Assembly (NCBI RefSeq): GCF_018614195.1
Contig: NZ_JAGGOT010000052.1
Location: 124,001-188,000, forward strand
Length of the DNA stretch: 64,000 bases
Reading direction: 5' to 3'
Source of the DNA: Streptomyces sp. ISL-43
GTDB taxonomy: Bacteria > Actinomycetota > Actinomycetes > Streptomycetales > Streptomycetaceae
The notes under the pieces were generated by a model. The model did not search any database and was not told where the DNA came from. It saw only the letters and a program-made list of their open reading frames with translations. A program made the position numbers and the translations under genes. Shown piece by piece: positions 10,612-19,605 of the stretch (the stretch's first letter is position 1; every line of letters begins with the position of its first letter).

Positions 10612-12135
10612 TTAGAAGAAGCCGAGCTTCTTCGGCGAATAGCTGACCAGAAGGTTCTTGGTCTGCTGGTAGTGCTCCAGCATCATCTTGTGGGTCTCGC
10701 GGCCGATGCCGGACTGCTTGTAGCCGCCGAAGGCCGCGTGGGCCGGATAGGCGTGGTAGCAGTTCGTCCAGACGCGGCCCGCCTGGATCGCGCGGCCCGC
10801 GCGGTAGGCCGTGTTGATGTCGCGGGTCCAGACGCCGGCACCCAGGCCGTACGCCGTGTCGTTGGCGATGCGCAGGGCGTCGTCGAAGTCCTGGAACGAG
10901 GTCACCGAGACGACCGGGCCGAAGATCTCCTCCTGGAAGATCCGCATGCGGTTGTCGCCCTCGAAGATGGTCGGCTGGACGTAGAAGCCGCCCGCCAGCT
11001 CCCCGCCGTGCTCGATGCGCTGACCGCCCGTCAGGATCTTCGCACCCTCCTGCTGCCCGATCTCCACGTACGACAGGACCTTCTTCAGCTGCTCCTCCGA
11101 CGCCTGTGCGCCGATCATCGTGTCCGTGTCCAACGGGTGCCCGGGCACGATCAGTTCCGTACGGGCGACGGCCGCGTCGAGGAAGTCGCCGTAGCGGCCG
11201 CGCTCGATCAGGGCGCGCGACGGGCTCGTGCACACCTCGCCCTGGTTGAGGGCGAACATGGTGAAGCCCTCCAGCGCTTTGTCCCGCAGGTCGTCGTCCG
11301 TGGTCCAGATGTCGTCGAAGAAGAGGTTCGGGCTCTTGCCGCCCAACTCCAGTGACACCGGCTTGAGATGCTCCGCCGCGTACTGCATGATCAGCCGCCC
11401 CGTGGAGGTCTCCCCGGTGAAGGCCACCTTCGCCACGCGCGGGCTGGAGGCGAGCGGCTTGCCCGCCTCCTCGCCGAAGCCGTTGACGATGTTCACCACG
11501 CCCGGCGGCAGCAGGTCCGCGACCAGGCTCATCCAGTAGTGCACCGACACCGGGGTCTGCTCGGCCGGCTTCAGCACCACCGTGTTGCCGGCGGCGAGGG
11601 CGGGCGCCAGCTTCCACGCCGCCATCAGGAGCGGGAAGTTCCACGGGATGATCTGCGCGACGACGCCCAGCGGCTCGTGGAAGTGGTAGGCCACCGTATC
11701 GTCGTCGATCTGGCTGAGCGCGCCCTCCTGGGCGCGCAGCGCGCCCGCGAAGTAGCGGAACTGGTCGATGGCGAGCGGCATGTCGGCGGCGAGGGTCTCG
11801 CGGATCGGCTTGCCGTTCTCCCAGCTCTCCGCGACCGCGAGGGCCTCCAGGTTCTGTTCCATCCGGTCCGCGACGCGCAGCAGGATCGTGGAGCGCTCGG
11901 TGATCGAGGTGCGTCCCCAGGCCGGGGCCGCCGCGTGCGCCGCGTCGAGCGCCCGCTCGACGTCCTCGGCCGTGCCGCGCGCCACCTCGGTGAAGGTCTC
12001 GCCGGTCACGGGGGAGGGGTTGGCGAAGTACCCGCCCAGGGCGGGCCCGACGTACTCGCCGCCGATGAAGTGGTCGTAGCGGGACGCGTACGACATGAGC
12101 GCGCCCTCGGTACCGGGCGCAGCGTAACGGGCCAT
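10612..12135 (-). CDS. exaC: Aldehyde dehydrogenase, ExaC/AldB-like
   Basis: Full-length NAD(P)-dependent aldehyde dehydrogenase of 507 residues. Seen: PWNFPLL (Asn166), VAFTGETSTGR, the general base in LELGGKSPN (Glu263) and the nucleophile in NQGEVCTSPSRALI (Cys302). It ends in SPKKLGFF. Closest in look to acetaldehyde/ethanol-linked dehydrogenases (exaC/aldB group). ATG 12135 begins MARYAAPGTEGAL; the longer frame upstream is not conserved. A GAF-domain regulator lies immediately upstream on the same strand, the usual neighbour in Streptomyces, and probably controls it. The last 40 coding bases recur at 9796-9835. Confidence 0.93.
   Translation of the reverse strand: MARYAAPGTEGALMSYASRYDHFIGGEYVGPALGGYFANPSPVTGETFTEVARGTAEDVERALDAAHAAAPAWGRTSITERSTILLRVADRMEQNLEALAVAESWENGKPIRETLAADMPLAIDQFRYFAGALRAQEGALSQIDDDTVAYHFHEPLGVVAQIIPWNFPLLMAAWKLAPALAAGNTVVLKPAEQTPVSVHYWMSLVADLLPPGVVNIVNGFGEEAGKPLASSPRVAKVAFTGETSTGRLIMQYAAEHLKPVSLELGGKSPNLFFDDIWTTDDDLRDKALEGFTMFALNQGEVCTSPSRALIERGRYGDFLDAAVARTELIVPGHPLDTDTMIGAQASEEQLKKVLSYVEIGQQEGAKILTGGQRIEHGGELAGGFYVQPTIFEGDNRMRIFQEEIFGPVVSVTSFQDFDDALRIANDTAYGLGAGVWTRDINTAYRAGRAIQAGRVWTNCYHAYPAHAAFGGYKQSGIGRETHKMMLEHYQQTKNLLVSYSPKKLGFF
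10615..10654. repeat. 40-bp direct repeat, copy B (within aldehyde dehydrogenase)
   Basis: The functional copy of the repeat described at 9796-9835, forming the last codons of the aldehyde dehydrogenase before its TAA stop. It contains a small inverted repeat GAAGAAG/CTTCTTC that could fold as a hairpin. The interval between copies (9836-10614, 779 bp) holds the FKBP gene and the transposase remnant. Confidence 0.85.
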
Positions 12136-12190
12136 GGTGGTCCTCCCCTTGCCGGGCGCCGGCCGCCGTCGGACAGCGCTCGCGGCGAGG

Positions 12191-13561
12191 CTAGGGGCGG
12201 GCAGGTTGCCGGTACGTTGCACGGCCGCGCGGCACACCGCCGGGTGGCGGGGCGGCCTGCGGCACGGCGGCGGGTGGCGGCCCGCCCGGCGCCGACCCGA
12301 GCTCCGCGTCGATGGCCCGTACGCGGGCCAGCGCGGCCGTCCGGTCACCAGGCGGCAGCGCCGCCGCCAGCGCCCGCCAGGCCTCCGGGTCGTCCGCGCC
12401 CCACGGGCTGCACACCCAGTCGGTCAGCAGCCCCGCGTCGGCCCGCGCGATCACGGCGGACCGCGCCTGGTCCTCGATGCGGCGGCGGAGCCGGACGATC
12501 CCGGGCGCGGTGGACGCGGGCAGCAGGGGGCCCGGATAGCGGGCCAGTGCCGCCGAGAGCGCGCCGGAGGCGAGGTGGCGGGTGACGGCGGTGAAGTCCG
12601 CTTCCAACGGCACGGCCGCGCGGTAGGGGCGGGAGAGCGGGGCCCGGGCACCCAACACCCCGCGCAGGCGGGACATTTCGGCGCGCAGCGTCACCGGTGA
12701 CACCGACTCGTCCTCGTACAGGGCGATCGCCAGCTCGTCCCCCGACATCCCCTCCGGGTGGTGCGCGAGCAGCGCCATGATCTCGCTGTGCCGCCTCCCC
12801 AGACGGATCTCACGGCCCTCGCCGCCCCCGCGGCCGTCGCCGGACAGCAGCGCCTCGTCCCGGCCGAGCGCGGTGAGCGAGTCCCCGGCGGCCCGTCGGA
12901 CCGGATCCAGCAACGCCAACTGCGCCTCCGCCGCACGCGCCACCGCCCGCACGAAGGCGAGGGAGTGCGGATGGGCCAGCCAGTCGTCGCCGGTGACGTC
13001 CACGGCACCGAGCACCCGCCCGGTGCGGGGGTCGCGGACCGGAGCCGCCGCGCAGGTCCACGGATGCACCCGGCGGCTGAAGTGCTCCGCGCCGAAGACC
13101 TGGACCGGCTCGCCGACCGCCACCGCCGTGCCCGGCGCGTTGGTGCCCATCGCCGTCTCCGACCAGCGGGCACCCGGCACGAAGCCGAGGCCCTCGGCTC
13201 GCCGCATCGTGGCGGGCTCGCCCTCCACCCAGAGCAGGCTGCCCCGCGCGTCGCACACCGCCAGCAGATGCTCCCCGTGCGCGGCGAAGGCCCCCACGAG
13301 GTCCCGGAACAGCGGCAGCACCCGGGCCAGCGGGTGCTGCTCGCGGTACGACCGCAGTTCCGCTCCGGCCAGCTCCAGCCGGGGTGCGCACTCGGGGCTG
13401 ACCCGGGCCCGGGCGCAGCGGCGCCACGACCTCGCGATGACCGCCCGCACCGGGGTCTCGACCCGGCCGTCCTGGGTGAACGCGGCGTGGGCCCGGCGCA
13501 GTTCCCGCGTCCGCACGGCGGGATCGGCCCCGCCCGGCAGGGCCACCGAAGGATCGTCCAT
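12191..13561 (-). CDS. GAF-domain transcriptional regulator
   Basis: Protein of 456 residues. A helical N-terminus (VRAVIARSWRRCARARVSPE) leads into a GAF sensory domain around residues 75-215 with the GARWSETAMGTNAPGTAVA signature, as in AcoR/sigma-54 activators. No AAA+ domain follows. Instead there is a winged-helix-like segment near 280-330 (MSGDELAIALYEDESVSPVTL) and an Ala-rich tail. This GAF plus C-terminal HTH layout is common in Streptomyces next to aldehyde dehydrogenase genes. It sits 55 bp upstream of the aldehyde dehydrogenase on the same strand, so it is probably its activator (inference). ATG 13561 begins MDDPSVALPGG. Confidence 0.85.
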   Translation of the reverse strand: MDDPSVALPGGADPAVRTRELRRAHAAFTQDGRVETPVRAVIARSWRRCARARVSPECAPRLELAGAELRSYREQHPLARVLPLFRDLVGAFAAHGEHLLAVCDARGSLLWVEGEPATMRRAEGLGFVPGARWSETAMGTNAPGTAVAVGEPVQVFGAEHFSRRVHPWTCAAAPVRDPRTGRVLGAVDVTGDDWLAHPHSLAFVRAVARAAEAQLALLDPVRRAAGDSLTALGRDEALLSGDGRGGGEGREIRLGRRHSEIMALLAHHPEGMSGDELAIALYEDESVSPVTLRAEMSRLRGVLGARAPLSRPYRAAVPLEADFTAVTRHLASGALSAALARYPGPLLPASTAPGIVRLRRRIEDQARSAVIARADAGLLTDWVCSPWGADDPEAWRALAAALPPGDRTAALARVRAIDAELGSAPGGPPPAAVPQAAPPPGGVPRGRATYRQPARP

Positions 13562-13689
13562 GTCACCCTCCCGTGGTGCCGTGGTACCCGCAGCGCCCCA
13601 TCGTCGTACCGCCCCCGCGCCCCGGCAAGCGGTACACCGGCCACTACGCCGGCCAGTCCCCGCCGAAACCCGGGCCGGCGGGAGACCGG

Positions 13690-15051
13690 CTAGTCCTCCG
13701 GGTCGAGCGCCGCCAGCGCCGACGCCGGGTCCGGGCAAGGCGGGCCCGCCGGAAGCCAGTGGCCCGCCGTGCGGCGGTACGGCCACCAGCGGCCGTCCCG
13801 GCCCAGCCGGAGCTGGCGCTCCCCGCCCGGCTCCGTCCAGCGGGCGCGGACCCGGCGCAGCACCGGGGCGGCGGTGCCGGGGGCGGAGTCCGCGCCGGTG
13901 TCCGGCGGGGAGTCCGTTTCCGTGTCCGTCGCGGTGTCCGCCGCCTCGGACCAGGCCGACGCGAGCAAGGCGCGGGCCCGGGCCAGGGCCGCCCGGTCCG
14001 GGGTCCAGTCCTCCTCCAGTACTGCGACGGCCTGGGCCCCGCCGAAGCCCCAGGCGAGAACGGCCCGGTCCATCCCGGCCCGGTTCCTGTCGGCAGCCAC
14101 CGCCAGGCGGGACCGGACCCGAAGGTCATCGGCCTCCGCCGTGAGGCGTACGGCGTCTTCGGCCGTCGTCGGTTCGGGCTCCGGGGCGCGCTCCGCATGG
14201 GCCGGAGCGAGCGCTTCCGCGAGCAGCCGGTACGCCCGGGTCACCGCTGCCTGCGCGAGGAACTCCACCGCGTCGACGTCCAGGCCCGGCGGATGCGACG
14301 ACGATTCCGTGTCCAGCGTCGGGGCCTGCCCCGGCGCGTCCGGCAGCCGCGCGGGCGGCGGCAGCGGGGGCAGGGCGGCTGCCGCCGCGTAGGCCGCGGC
14401 GGCCGGGACCCCCTCGTCGGCCGGGATCCGCGGCGCCCCCGCCTCGGCTTCCGCGGCGCTGCGCTCCTCCAGTTCGTCCACGAGATCGGCCTCCGCGCGC
14501 CCGCGCAGCAGCAACAGCACGAAGGGGTCCTGGTCCAGCAGCCGCGCCACCTGGTAGCAGAGCGCCGCCGTGTGCGGGCAGTGGTCCCACTCGTCGCAGT
14601 CGCAGCGCGGATCGAGGTCCCCGATTCCGGGCAGCAGCTCGACGCCGGCCGCCGCCGCGTCCTGCGCCAGCTCCGGCGGCACCTCCCGGTCCAGCAGCGC
14701 CGCGATGTGCCCGGACTCGGCGGCCGCCAGGCCGAGCAGCCGGTCCCACTGCGCCTCCGTGAACTCCTGTACCAGCACGTCCGTCCGGTGCGCCGTTCCG
14801 TCCCGGTCCCGCACCACGGCCGTCAGCCCGCCGGGCCGCACCGACACGGCCCCCACCGCGCCCGAACGCGCGTACCGCCGCCCCTGCTTGACCTGCTCGC
14901 CGTCGAGCGCGCTGTCCTCCAGGGCGCGCAGCCAGGCGTGGCCCCACCAGGTGCGGGCGAAGCCCCGGCCGGCCGGGGGCGGCAGGGCCGGGAAGGTCTT
15001 CTCGTACGGATCGTACGGATCTTGTGCATCATGTGGATCGCGCGTGTTCAT
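13690..15051 (-). CDS. SWIM zinc-finger protein
   Basis: Protein of 453 residues. After GRGFARTWWGHAWLRALED, typical of the family's N-terminus, it carries the SWIM zinc motif CDCDEWDHCPHTAALCYQ around residues 157-174. An Ala/Pro-rich low-complexity middle follows, then an Arg/Trp-rich C-terminus. SWIM domains bind DNA or proteins; partners of SNF2 helicases are common in actinobacteria. Its ATG overlaps the stop of the upstream helicase by 4 bp (ATGA, 15048-15051), so the two are translationally coupled and very likely work in one complex. The ATG at 15051 is fixed by that coupling. Confidence 0.88.
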   Translation of the reverse strand: MNTRDPHDAQDPYDPYEKTFPALPPPAGRGFARTWWGHAWLRALEDSALDGEQVKQGRRYARSGAVGAVSVRPGGLTAVVRDRDGTAHRTDVLVQEFTEAQWDRLLGLAAAESGHIAALLDREVPPELAQDAAAAGVELLPGIGDLDPRCDCDEWDHCPHTAALCYQVARLLDQDPFVLLLLRGRAEADLVDELEERSAAEAEAGAPRIPADEGVPAAAAYAAAAALPPLPPPARLPDAPGQAPTLDTESSSHPPGLDVDAVEFLAQAAVTRAYRLLAEALAPAHAERAPEPEPTTAEDAVRLTAEADDLRVRSRLAVAADRNRAGMDRAVLAWGFGGAQAVAVLEEDWTPDRAALARARALLASAWSEAADTATDTETDSPPDTGADSAPGTAAPVLRRVRARWTEPGGERQLRLGRDGRWWPYRRTAGHWLPAGPPCPDPASALAALDPED

Positions 15052-18000
15052 CCGCGGCGCTCCCCGGCGGTGGTCGGGCGGAGGGCCACCAGCTCGGCCA
15101 GCTCCGCGTCGGTGAGTTCGGTCAGCGCCGCCTCTCCGCCCGTGAGGACGGAGTCGGCCAAGGCCCTTTTGCGCGCCAGGAGTTCGGCGATCCGGTCCTC
15201 CACGGTGCCTTCCGCGATGATGCGGTGGACCTGGACGGGCTGGGTCTGGCCGATGCGGTAGGCGCGGTCGGTGGCCTGCTCCTCGACGGCCGGGTTCCAC
15301 CAGCGGTCGTAGTGGATGACGTGGCCGGCCCGGGTGAGGTTGAGGCCGGTGCCCGCGGCCTTGAGGGAGAGCAGGAAGACGGGGGCGTCGCCCGCCTGGA
15401 AGCGGTCCACGAGCTCCTCTCGGCGGGCCACGGGCGTGCCCCCGTGCAGGAGTTGGCAGCCGATGCCGCGCGCCGCGAGGTGTCTCTCCAGGATCCGGGC
15501 CATCGCCACGTACTGCGTGAAGACCAGCACGGAACCGCCCTCGGCGAGGATCGTGTCGAGCAGCTCGTCGAGGAGTTCCAGCTTGCCGGAGGCCGCGGCG
15601 GTGTCCTGCCTGAGGCTGGGCTCCTTCAGGTACTGCGCGGGGTGGTTGCAGATCTGCTTGAGCGAGGTCAGCAGCTTGACCACGAGGCCGCGCCGTTCCA
15701 TCCCGTCCGCCTCGGCGATCGCGGCGAGGGTCTCGCGCACGACCGCCTCGTACAGTGCGGTCTGTTCGCGGGTCAGCGATACGGCGTGGTCGGTCTCGGT
15801 CTTGGGCGGCAGTTCGGGCGCGATGCCGGGGTCGGACTTCTTGCGCCGCAACAGGAACGGCCGTGCGAGCGCTGCCAGGCGGGCCGCCGCCCGCGGATCG
15901 CGACCGCTCTCGATCGGCTCGGCGTAGCGCGTGCGGAAGGTGCCGAGGCGGCCGAGGAGGCCGGGCGAGGTCCAGTCGAGGACGGCCCACAGCTCGGACA
16001 GGTCGTTCTCGACCGGTGTGCCGGTGAGGGCCACCCGCGCGGCCGACGGGATGGTGCGCAGGGCCCTGGCGGTCGATGAGCGCGGGTTCTTGACGTGCTG
16101 CGCCTCGTCGGCGACGACCATGTCCCAGGGCACGGCGGCCAGTCGGGGCGCGTCCAGGCGCATCGTGCCGTAGGTGGTGAGGACGAACCCGTCGTCGAGT
16201 CCTTCGAGGCCGCGGCCGGATCCGTGGAAGCGGCGCACCGGGGTGCCGGGGGCGAACCTCTCGATCTCCCGCTGCCAGTTGCCCAGCAGCGAGGCCGGGC
16301 AGACCACCAGCGTCGGGCCTCCGTGGAGCTGCTCCCGCCGGTGGAGGTGGAGGGCGATCAGGGTGACGGTCTTGCCGAGGCCCATGTCGTCGGCGAGGCA
16401 GGCGCCGAGGCCGAGCCCGGTCATCCGGGCCAGCCAGCGCAGGCCGCGGAGCTGGTAGTCGCGCAGCGTGGCGCGGAGGGCGGCCGGCGGCTGGACGGGG
16501 GCGGCGGCCTCCCGGCCGGCCTCTCCTTCGGCCCGCCGGCCGGCCTGTTCGCCGGCCTCTTCGCCGGCTCGCTCCGGGTCGGCGGCGAGCAGCGCGCGGA
16601 GCCGTTCCAGCGGACCGGTGGCCTCTACCTCGTACCGTGCTCCGTCGAGCTCCGCCGAGCCGGTCAGTACGGCGGCCAGCGCGTCGGCGGTCGTCACCTC
16701 GCGGTCCTGATGCAGGCGGGCACTGGCCCGGCGGGCCTCGGCCGGGTCGATCAGGACCCACTGGTCGCGCAACCGGACCAGGGGGCGCTTCGCCTCGGCG
16801 AGCCGGTCCAGTTCCTCGGGGGTCAGATCGCCCTGGCCGCCGAGGGCGTAGCGCCAGGTGAGGGGGTGCGCGCCGGCGGGGGAGAGCAGGCCGGGCAGGT
16901 CGCCGCCGCCGGCGGTAGCGGCCCGTCCCACAACGGCACGGGCGGTGAGCGTACGGGCGAGCCCGCGCGGCCAGTGCACCTGCACCCCGTCGGCGGCCAG
17001 GGCACGGGAGGCCTCCCCGAGCAGCTCCGCGACCTCCTCGTCGGCGAGGTCCACGGAGTCGGGCACGGCCGCGGCGAGCAGCGGCGCGAGCGGCGGCCAG
17101 AGGCGGGCGGCCCGCCGCAGGGCCCGGAGCGCGTCCATGCGGGCACGCGGCGGGAAGGCGGCCGCGGCGGGGCCGGCTCCGGCCCAGACGTCGGCGGCGT
17201 CCGCGACGAGCGCGGCGTCGGCCAGGCCGTGCATCTGCAGGACGGCGCGGAAGGCAGGGGGTTCGCAGGAGGGGTCGAGCTCGATCCGGAGCGAGACGCG
17301 CACGCCCGCGTCGTGCTCGGCCGCGACCTCGGCGGCCCAGTCGCGCAGCTCGGGGTGGAGCCGGGGCGCGCGGGCCGCGTAGGCGGGCCCGCCGGCGGCT
17401 GCGGGCGCGGCGGGTGTGCGGGGGAGGGTGTCGGCGACGGCGTCGAGGAAGGCGCGCAGCAGCGGTTCCGGCGCGGGCAGCCGCGGGGAGCCGTGGGCGC
17501 CGCCGTCCCCGCCAAGGCCCGCGCCTGGGCTGTCGTCCCCGCCTGTGCCGCCTTCTGGTTCTTCTTCTGCTTCTTCTGCTTCATCGTCTTCGTCTTCGGC
17601 GAGGCCGAGCGGCACGCAGTGCGCGGTGGGAGGCATGGCGGCCGCCAGCTCCCGGACCTCGTCCAGGTCGGCTGCCTCCAGGGGCCCGAGCCGCCAGGCG
17701 TCGTATCCGGCGGGGCTGAGCCCGGGCAGCAGCAGCCCGCGCGCGGCGAGGCGCAGGGCCAGCAGGGCGGCGGCGCCCCAGAAGGGCGCGGCCCCGGACG
17801 AGGCGGCGGCCCGGACCCGGGTGAGCAGCGGCAGGGCTTCGGCGACGGTCAGGACCAGGGCGCTGACGGTGGTGCGCCGCAGGTCCGCGGTGATGACGGT
17901 GAGGTCGTCGACGGGGCCGAGTCCGTGGAGCCCGTCGAGTCCGTGGAGTCCGTCGAGGCCGGTGTCCGGCTGCCAGAAGGCGATTCGGCCGTCCCGGGGC

Positions 18001-18059
18001 GGTTCCGCGGGTAGGAAGACGGCGGAGCAGTGGATCAGGCCGGAGATCGTCGAGAGCAC
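15048..18059 (-). CDS. SNF2-family DEAD/DEAH-box helicase
   Basis: ATPase of about 1003 residues. The N-terminal half is family-specific, with an acidic EDEDDEAEEAEEEPEGG stretch and a repeated GLDGLHGL run near residue 40. The SNF2 motor shows LADDMGLGKTVTL near 555, VVADEAQHVKN near 649, LTGTPVEND, and C-terminal YRIGQTQPVQVHRII near 932. Such proteins translocate on duplex DNA. GTG 18059 is preferred because GAGG lies five bases upstream on the minus strand and the conserved MLSTISGLIHCSAVFLP starts there; the frame is open further to 18152. It is coupled to the SWIM gene. Role (repair, remodelling or defence) is unproven. Confidence 0.9.
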   Translation of the reverse strand: MLSTISGLIHCSAVFLPAEPPRDGRIAFWQPDTGLDGLHGLDGLHGLGPVDDLTVITADLRRTTVSALVLTVAEALPLLTRVRAAASSGAAPFWGAAALLALRLAARGLLLPGLSPAGYDAWRLGPLEAADLDEVRELAAAMPPTAHCVPLGLAEDEDDEAEEAEEEPEGGTGGDDSPGAGLGGDGGAHGSPRLPAPEPLLRAFLDAVADTLPRTPAAPAAAGGPAYAARAPRLHPELRDWAAEVAAEHDAGVRVSLRIELDPSCEPPAFRAVLQMHGLADAALVADAADVWAGAGPAAAAFPPRARMDALRALRRAARLWPPLAPLLAAAVPDSVDLADEEVAELLGEASRALAADGVQVHWPRGLARTLTARAVVGRAATAGGGDLPGLLSPAGAHPLTWRYALGGQGDLTPEELDRLAEAKRPLVRLRDQWVLIDPAEARRASARLHQDREVTTADALAAVLTGSAELDGARYEVEATGPLERLRALLAADPERAGEEAGEQAGRRAEGEAGREAAAPVQPPAALRATLRDYQLRGLRWLARMTGLGLGACLADDMGLGKTVTLIALHLHRREQLHGGPTLVVCPASLLGNWQREIERFAPGTPVRRFHGSGRGLEGLDDGFVLTTYGTMRLDAPRLAAVPWDMVVADEAQHVKNPRSSTARALRTIPSAARVALTGTPVENDLSELWAVLDWTSPGLLGRLGTFRTRYAEPIESGRDPRAAARLAALARPFLLRRKKSDPGIAPELPPKTETDHAVSLTREQTALYEAVVRETLAAIAEADGMERRGLVVKLLTSLKQICNHPAQYLKEPSLRQDTAAASGKLELLDELLDTILAEGGSVLVFTQYVAMARILERHLAARGIGCQLLHGGTPVARREELVDRFQAGDAPVFLLSLKAAGTGLNLTRAGHVIHYDRWWNPAVEEQATDRAYRIGQTQPVQVHRIIAEGTVEDRIAELLARKRALADSVLTGGEAALTELTDAELAELVALRPTTAGERRG

Positions 18060-18240
18060 GCGATCCTCAAACTTGACTACCGGATACGGGGCGGCCGAGA
18101 TTAACCCACCGGCGGCGGCCGAAGGCCGCGGCATCGCCGTGACCCGGGTCACTCCGCCGATCGTTCACGAGTCCGGGAACGCGCGAGCGGGAGCAGGCGT
18201 TGAGTGGGGTAGTGGCCGACGGAGAAAGAGGTGTCCGCAG

Positions 18241-18423
18241 ATGTCCACGAGCGGAAAGGTCGCGGTTGCCGGAGTCGTGGCAGCCATCGTGCTGTTCTGG
18301 GCGGTCGGGTTCTGGGCGGGACTGCTGGTCCTGATCGGTGTGCCGACGGCCGCCTACCTGCTGTTGGACTCCTCCCAGCGCCGTAGGCTGCGGGGCATAT
18401 CCAGGAAGCAGATCGGCCGCTGA
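18241..18423 (+). CDS. Small two-helix membrane protein
   Basis: Sixty-residue protein: a short polar start, two hydrophobic segments at about residues 7-24 and 25-42 (VAGVVAAIVLFWAVGFWAG, then LLVLIGVPTAAYLLL), and a basic tail RRRLRGISRKQIGR. ATG 18241 has AGAAAGAGG upstream. It is divergent from the helicase and 23 bp before the MOSC gene, so possibly co-transcribed with it. I do not recognise a function. The hydrophobicity and clear ribosome site make it a real gene rather than a chance frame. Confidence 0.72.
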   Translation: MSTSGKVAVAGVVAAIVLFWAVGFWAGLLVLIGVPTAAYLLLDSSQRRRLRGISRKQIGR

Positions 18424-18446
18424 GGCCGACAGGGGGGTAGAGATCC

Positions 18447-19001
18447 ATGAGTACGGCACGTGCGGCACAGGTCGCGGCGGTCAGCAGCAACGGCGTCTAT
18501 TCGTTCACCAAGCCCACGCGCGAGAGCATCACGCTCCTCGAGGGGCTCGGGGTCGAGGGCGACGTTCACGCGGGAGTCACGGTCAAGCACCGTTCGCGTG
18601 TTGCCCAGGACCCGACGCAGCCGAATCTGCGGCAGGTGCACCTCATCCACCGGGAACTCTTCGAGGAGGTCGCGGAAGCGGGCCACCAGGTCGAGCCGGG
18701 CCAGCTCGGCGAGAACGTGACGACCGAGGGCATAGACCTGCTCGGCCTCCCGACCGGCACCCTGCTGCGCCTCGGCGAGGACGCCGTGGTCGAGGTGACC
18801 GGACTGCGCAACCCGTGCCTGCAGATCGACACCTTCCAGCACGGGCTGCTCAAGCAGGTCGTGAGCCGGGACGAGGAGGGCAACCTGCTCCGCAAGGCCG
18901 GAATCATGGGCGTGGTCCACCGGGGCGGCACCATCCGGCCCGGCGACAGCATCGAGGTCACGCTCCCGCCGGCCCCCCACGTCCCGCTCGAACGGGTCTG
19001 A
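18447..19001 (+). CDS. MOSC domain-containing protein
   Basis: Protein of 184 residues with a stand-alone MOSC domain (molybdenum cofactor sulfurase C-terminal-like). Seen: LEGLGVEGDVHAGVTVKH, LRQVHLIHRELFEEV, LGENVTTEGIDLLGLPTG and the conserved Cys in VTGLRNPCLQID, the position where MOSC proteins handle sulfur or molybdenum cofactor. It lacks the NifS-like domain of full sulfurases. Substrate unknown; members include YiiM-type N-hydroxylated base reductases. ATG 18447 follows GGGGGG at good spacing. Confidence 0.88.
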   Translation: MSTARAAQVAAVSSNGVYSFTKPTRESITLLEGLGVEGDVHAGVTVKHRSRVAQDPTQPNLRQVHLIHRELFEEVAEAGHQVEPGQLGENVTTEGIDLLGLPTGTLLRLGEDAVVEVTGLRNPCLQIDTFQHGLLKQVVSRDEEGNLLRKAGIMGVVHRGGTIRPGDSIEVTLPPAPHVPLERV

Positions 19002-19018
19002 CCTAGCCGGATTCGCGC

Positions 19019-19039
19019 GGGCGGGCCGCAGGCCCGTCC
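19019..19039. terminator. Hairpin between convergent MOSC and TrmO genes
   Basis: Nine-base-pair G/C stem (GGGCGGGCC with GGCCCGTCC, one G-T wobble) and a 4-nt loop sit just after the MOSC stop and before the convergent TrmO stop. Confidence 0.5.
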
Positions 19040-19103
19040 GGCGTCATACGGTGATGACGACCTTCGCGCGCGCGTGCTCTCGGCTGTGCCGCGCGGCTCC
19101 GGC

Positions 19104-19589
19104 TCAGTAGTAGTCGCGCATCAGCACGGTCGCCCACTGCGGCTGGCGGTGGTCGCCGCGCGGGCCGAATTCCGCCATGTACGGCTTGAGATCGAGCACC
19201 GGGGTGCCCGACACCGCGTCCAGCCCCTCCACGTGCACTTCCGGACCGCCGACCGCCAGACCGTCCACCTTCACGACGCGGCAGCGCGAGACGCCCAGCC
19301 GGTTCGGCCGGTTCTTGCCGCGCTGCGCGAAGATGCCGACGAGCGGCCAGTCCGGATTGCCCCGGGGGTGCCGCGCGCCCGTCTCGATCTTCTCCTGCGG
19401 TACGCGGTCGAAGTGGTAGACCACCTCGACGTGCGAGAAGTCCTCCAGCCCGTACAGCGCCTCGGGCCCGAACCGCTCCCCGTCCAGGCGGATCACCGCC
19501 GTCTCCCGCCCCCAGTCGTCGTCGGCGACCTCGTCCCGGCCGCCCACCACCACGCCCACCGGGACCATTTCCACCGGGTCCACCGTCAC
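19104..19589 (-). CDS. trmO: TrmO-like tRNA methyltransferase (UPF0066)
   Basis: Protein of 161 residues of the TsaA/TrmO beta-barrel family, which in E. coli methylates N6-threonylcarbamoyladenosine at tRNA position 37 using S-adenosylmethionine. Seen: LYGLEDFSHVEVVYHFDRV, then RHPRGNPDWPLVGIFAQRG, KNRPNRLGVSRCRVVKVDG and VLDLKPYMAEF, all signature segments. It is at the short end of the family and lacks an extended C-terminal lobe. GTG 19589 is preceded by GAGGGGG. It lies downstream of the 19606-20394 gene with a 16-bp gap, so possibly the same transcript. Confidence 0.85.
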   Translation of the reverse strand: MTVDPVEMVPVGVVVGGRDEVADDDWGRETAVIRLDGERFGPEALYGLEDFSHVEVVYHFDRVPQEKIETGARHPRGNPDWPLVGIFAQRGKNRPNRLGVSRCRVVKVDGLAVGGPEVHVEGLDAVSGTPVLDLKPYMAEFGPRGDHRQPQWATVLMRDYY

Positions 19590-19605
19590 AACATCCCCCT
19601 CGTGT

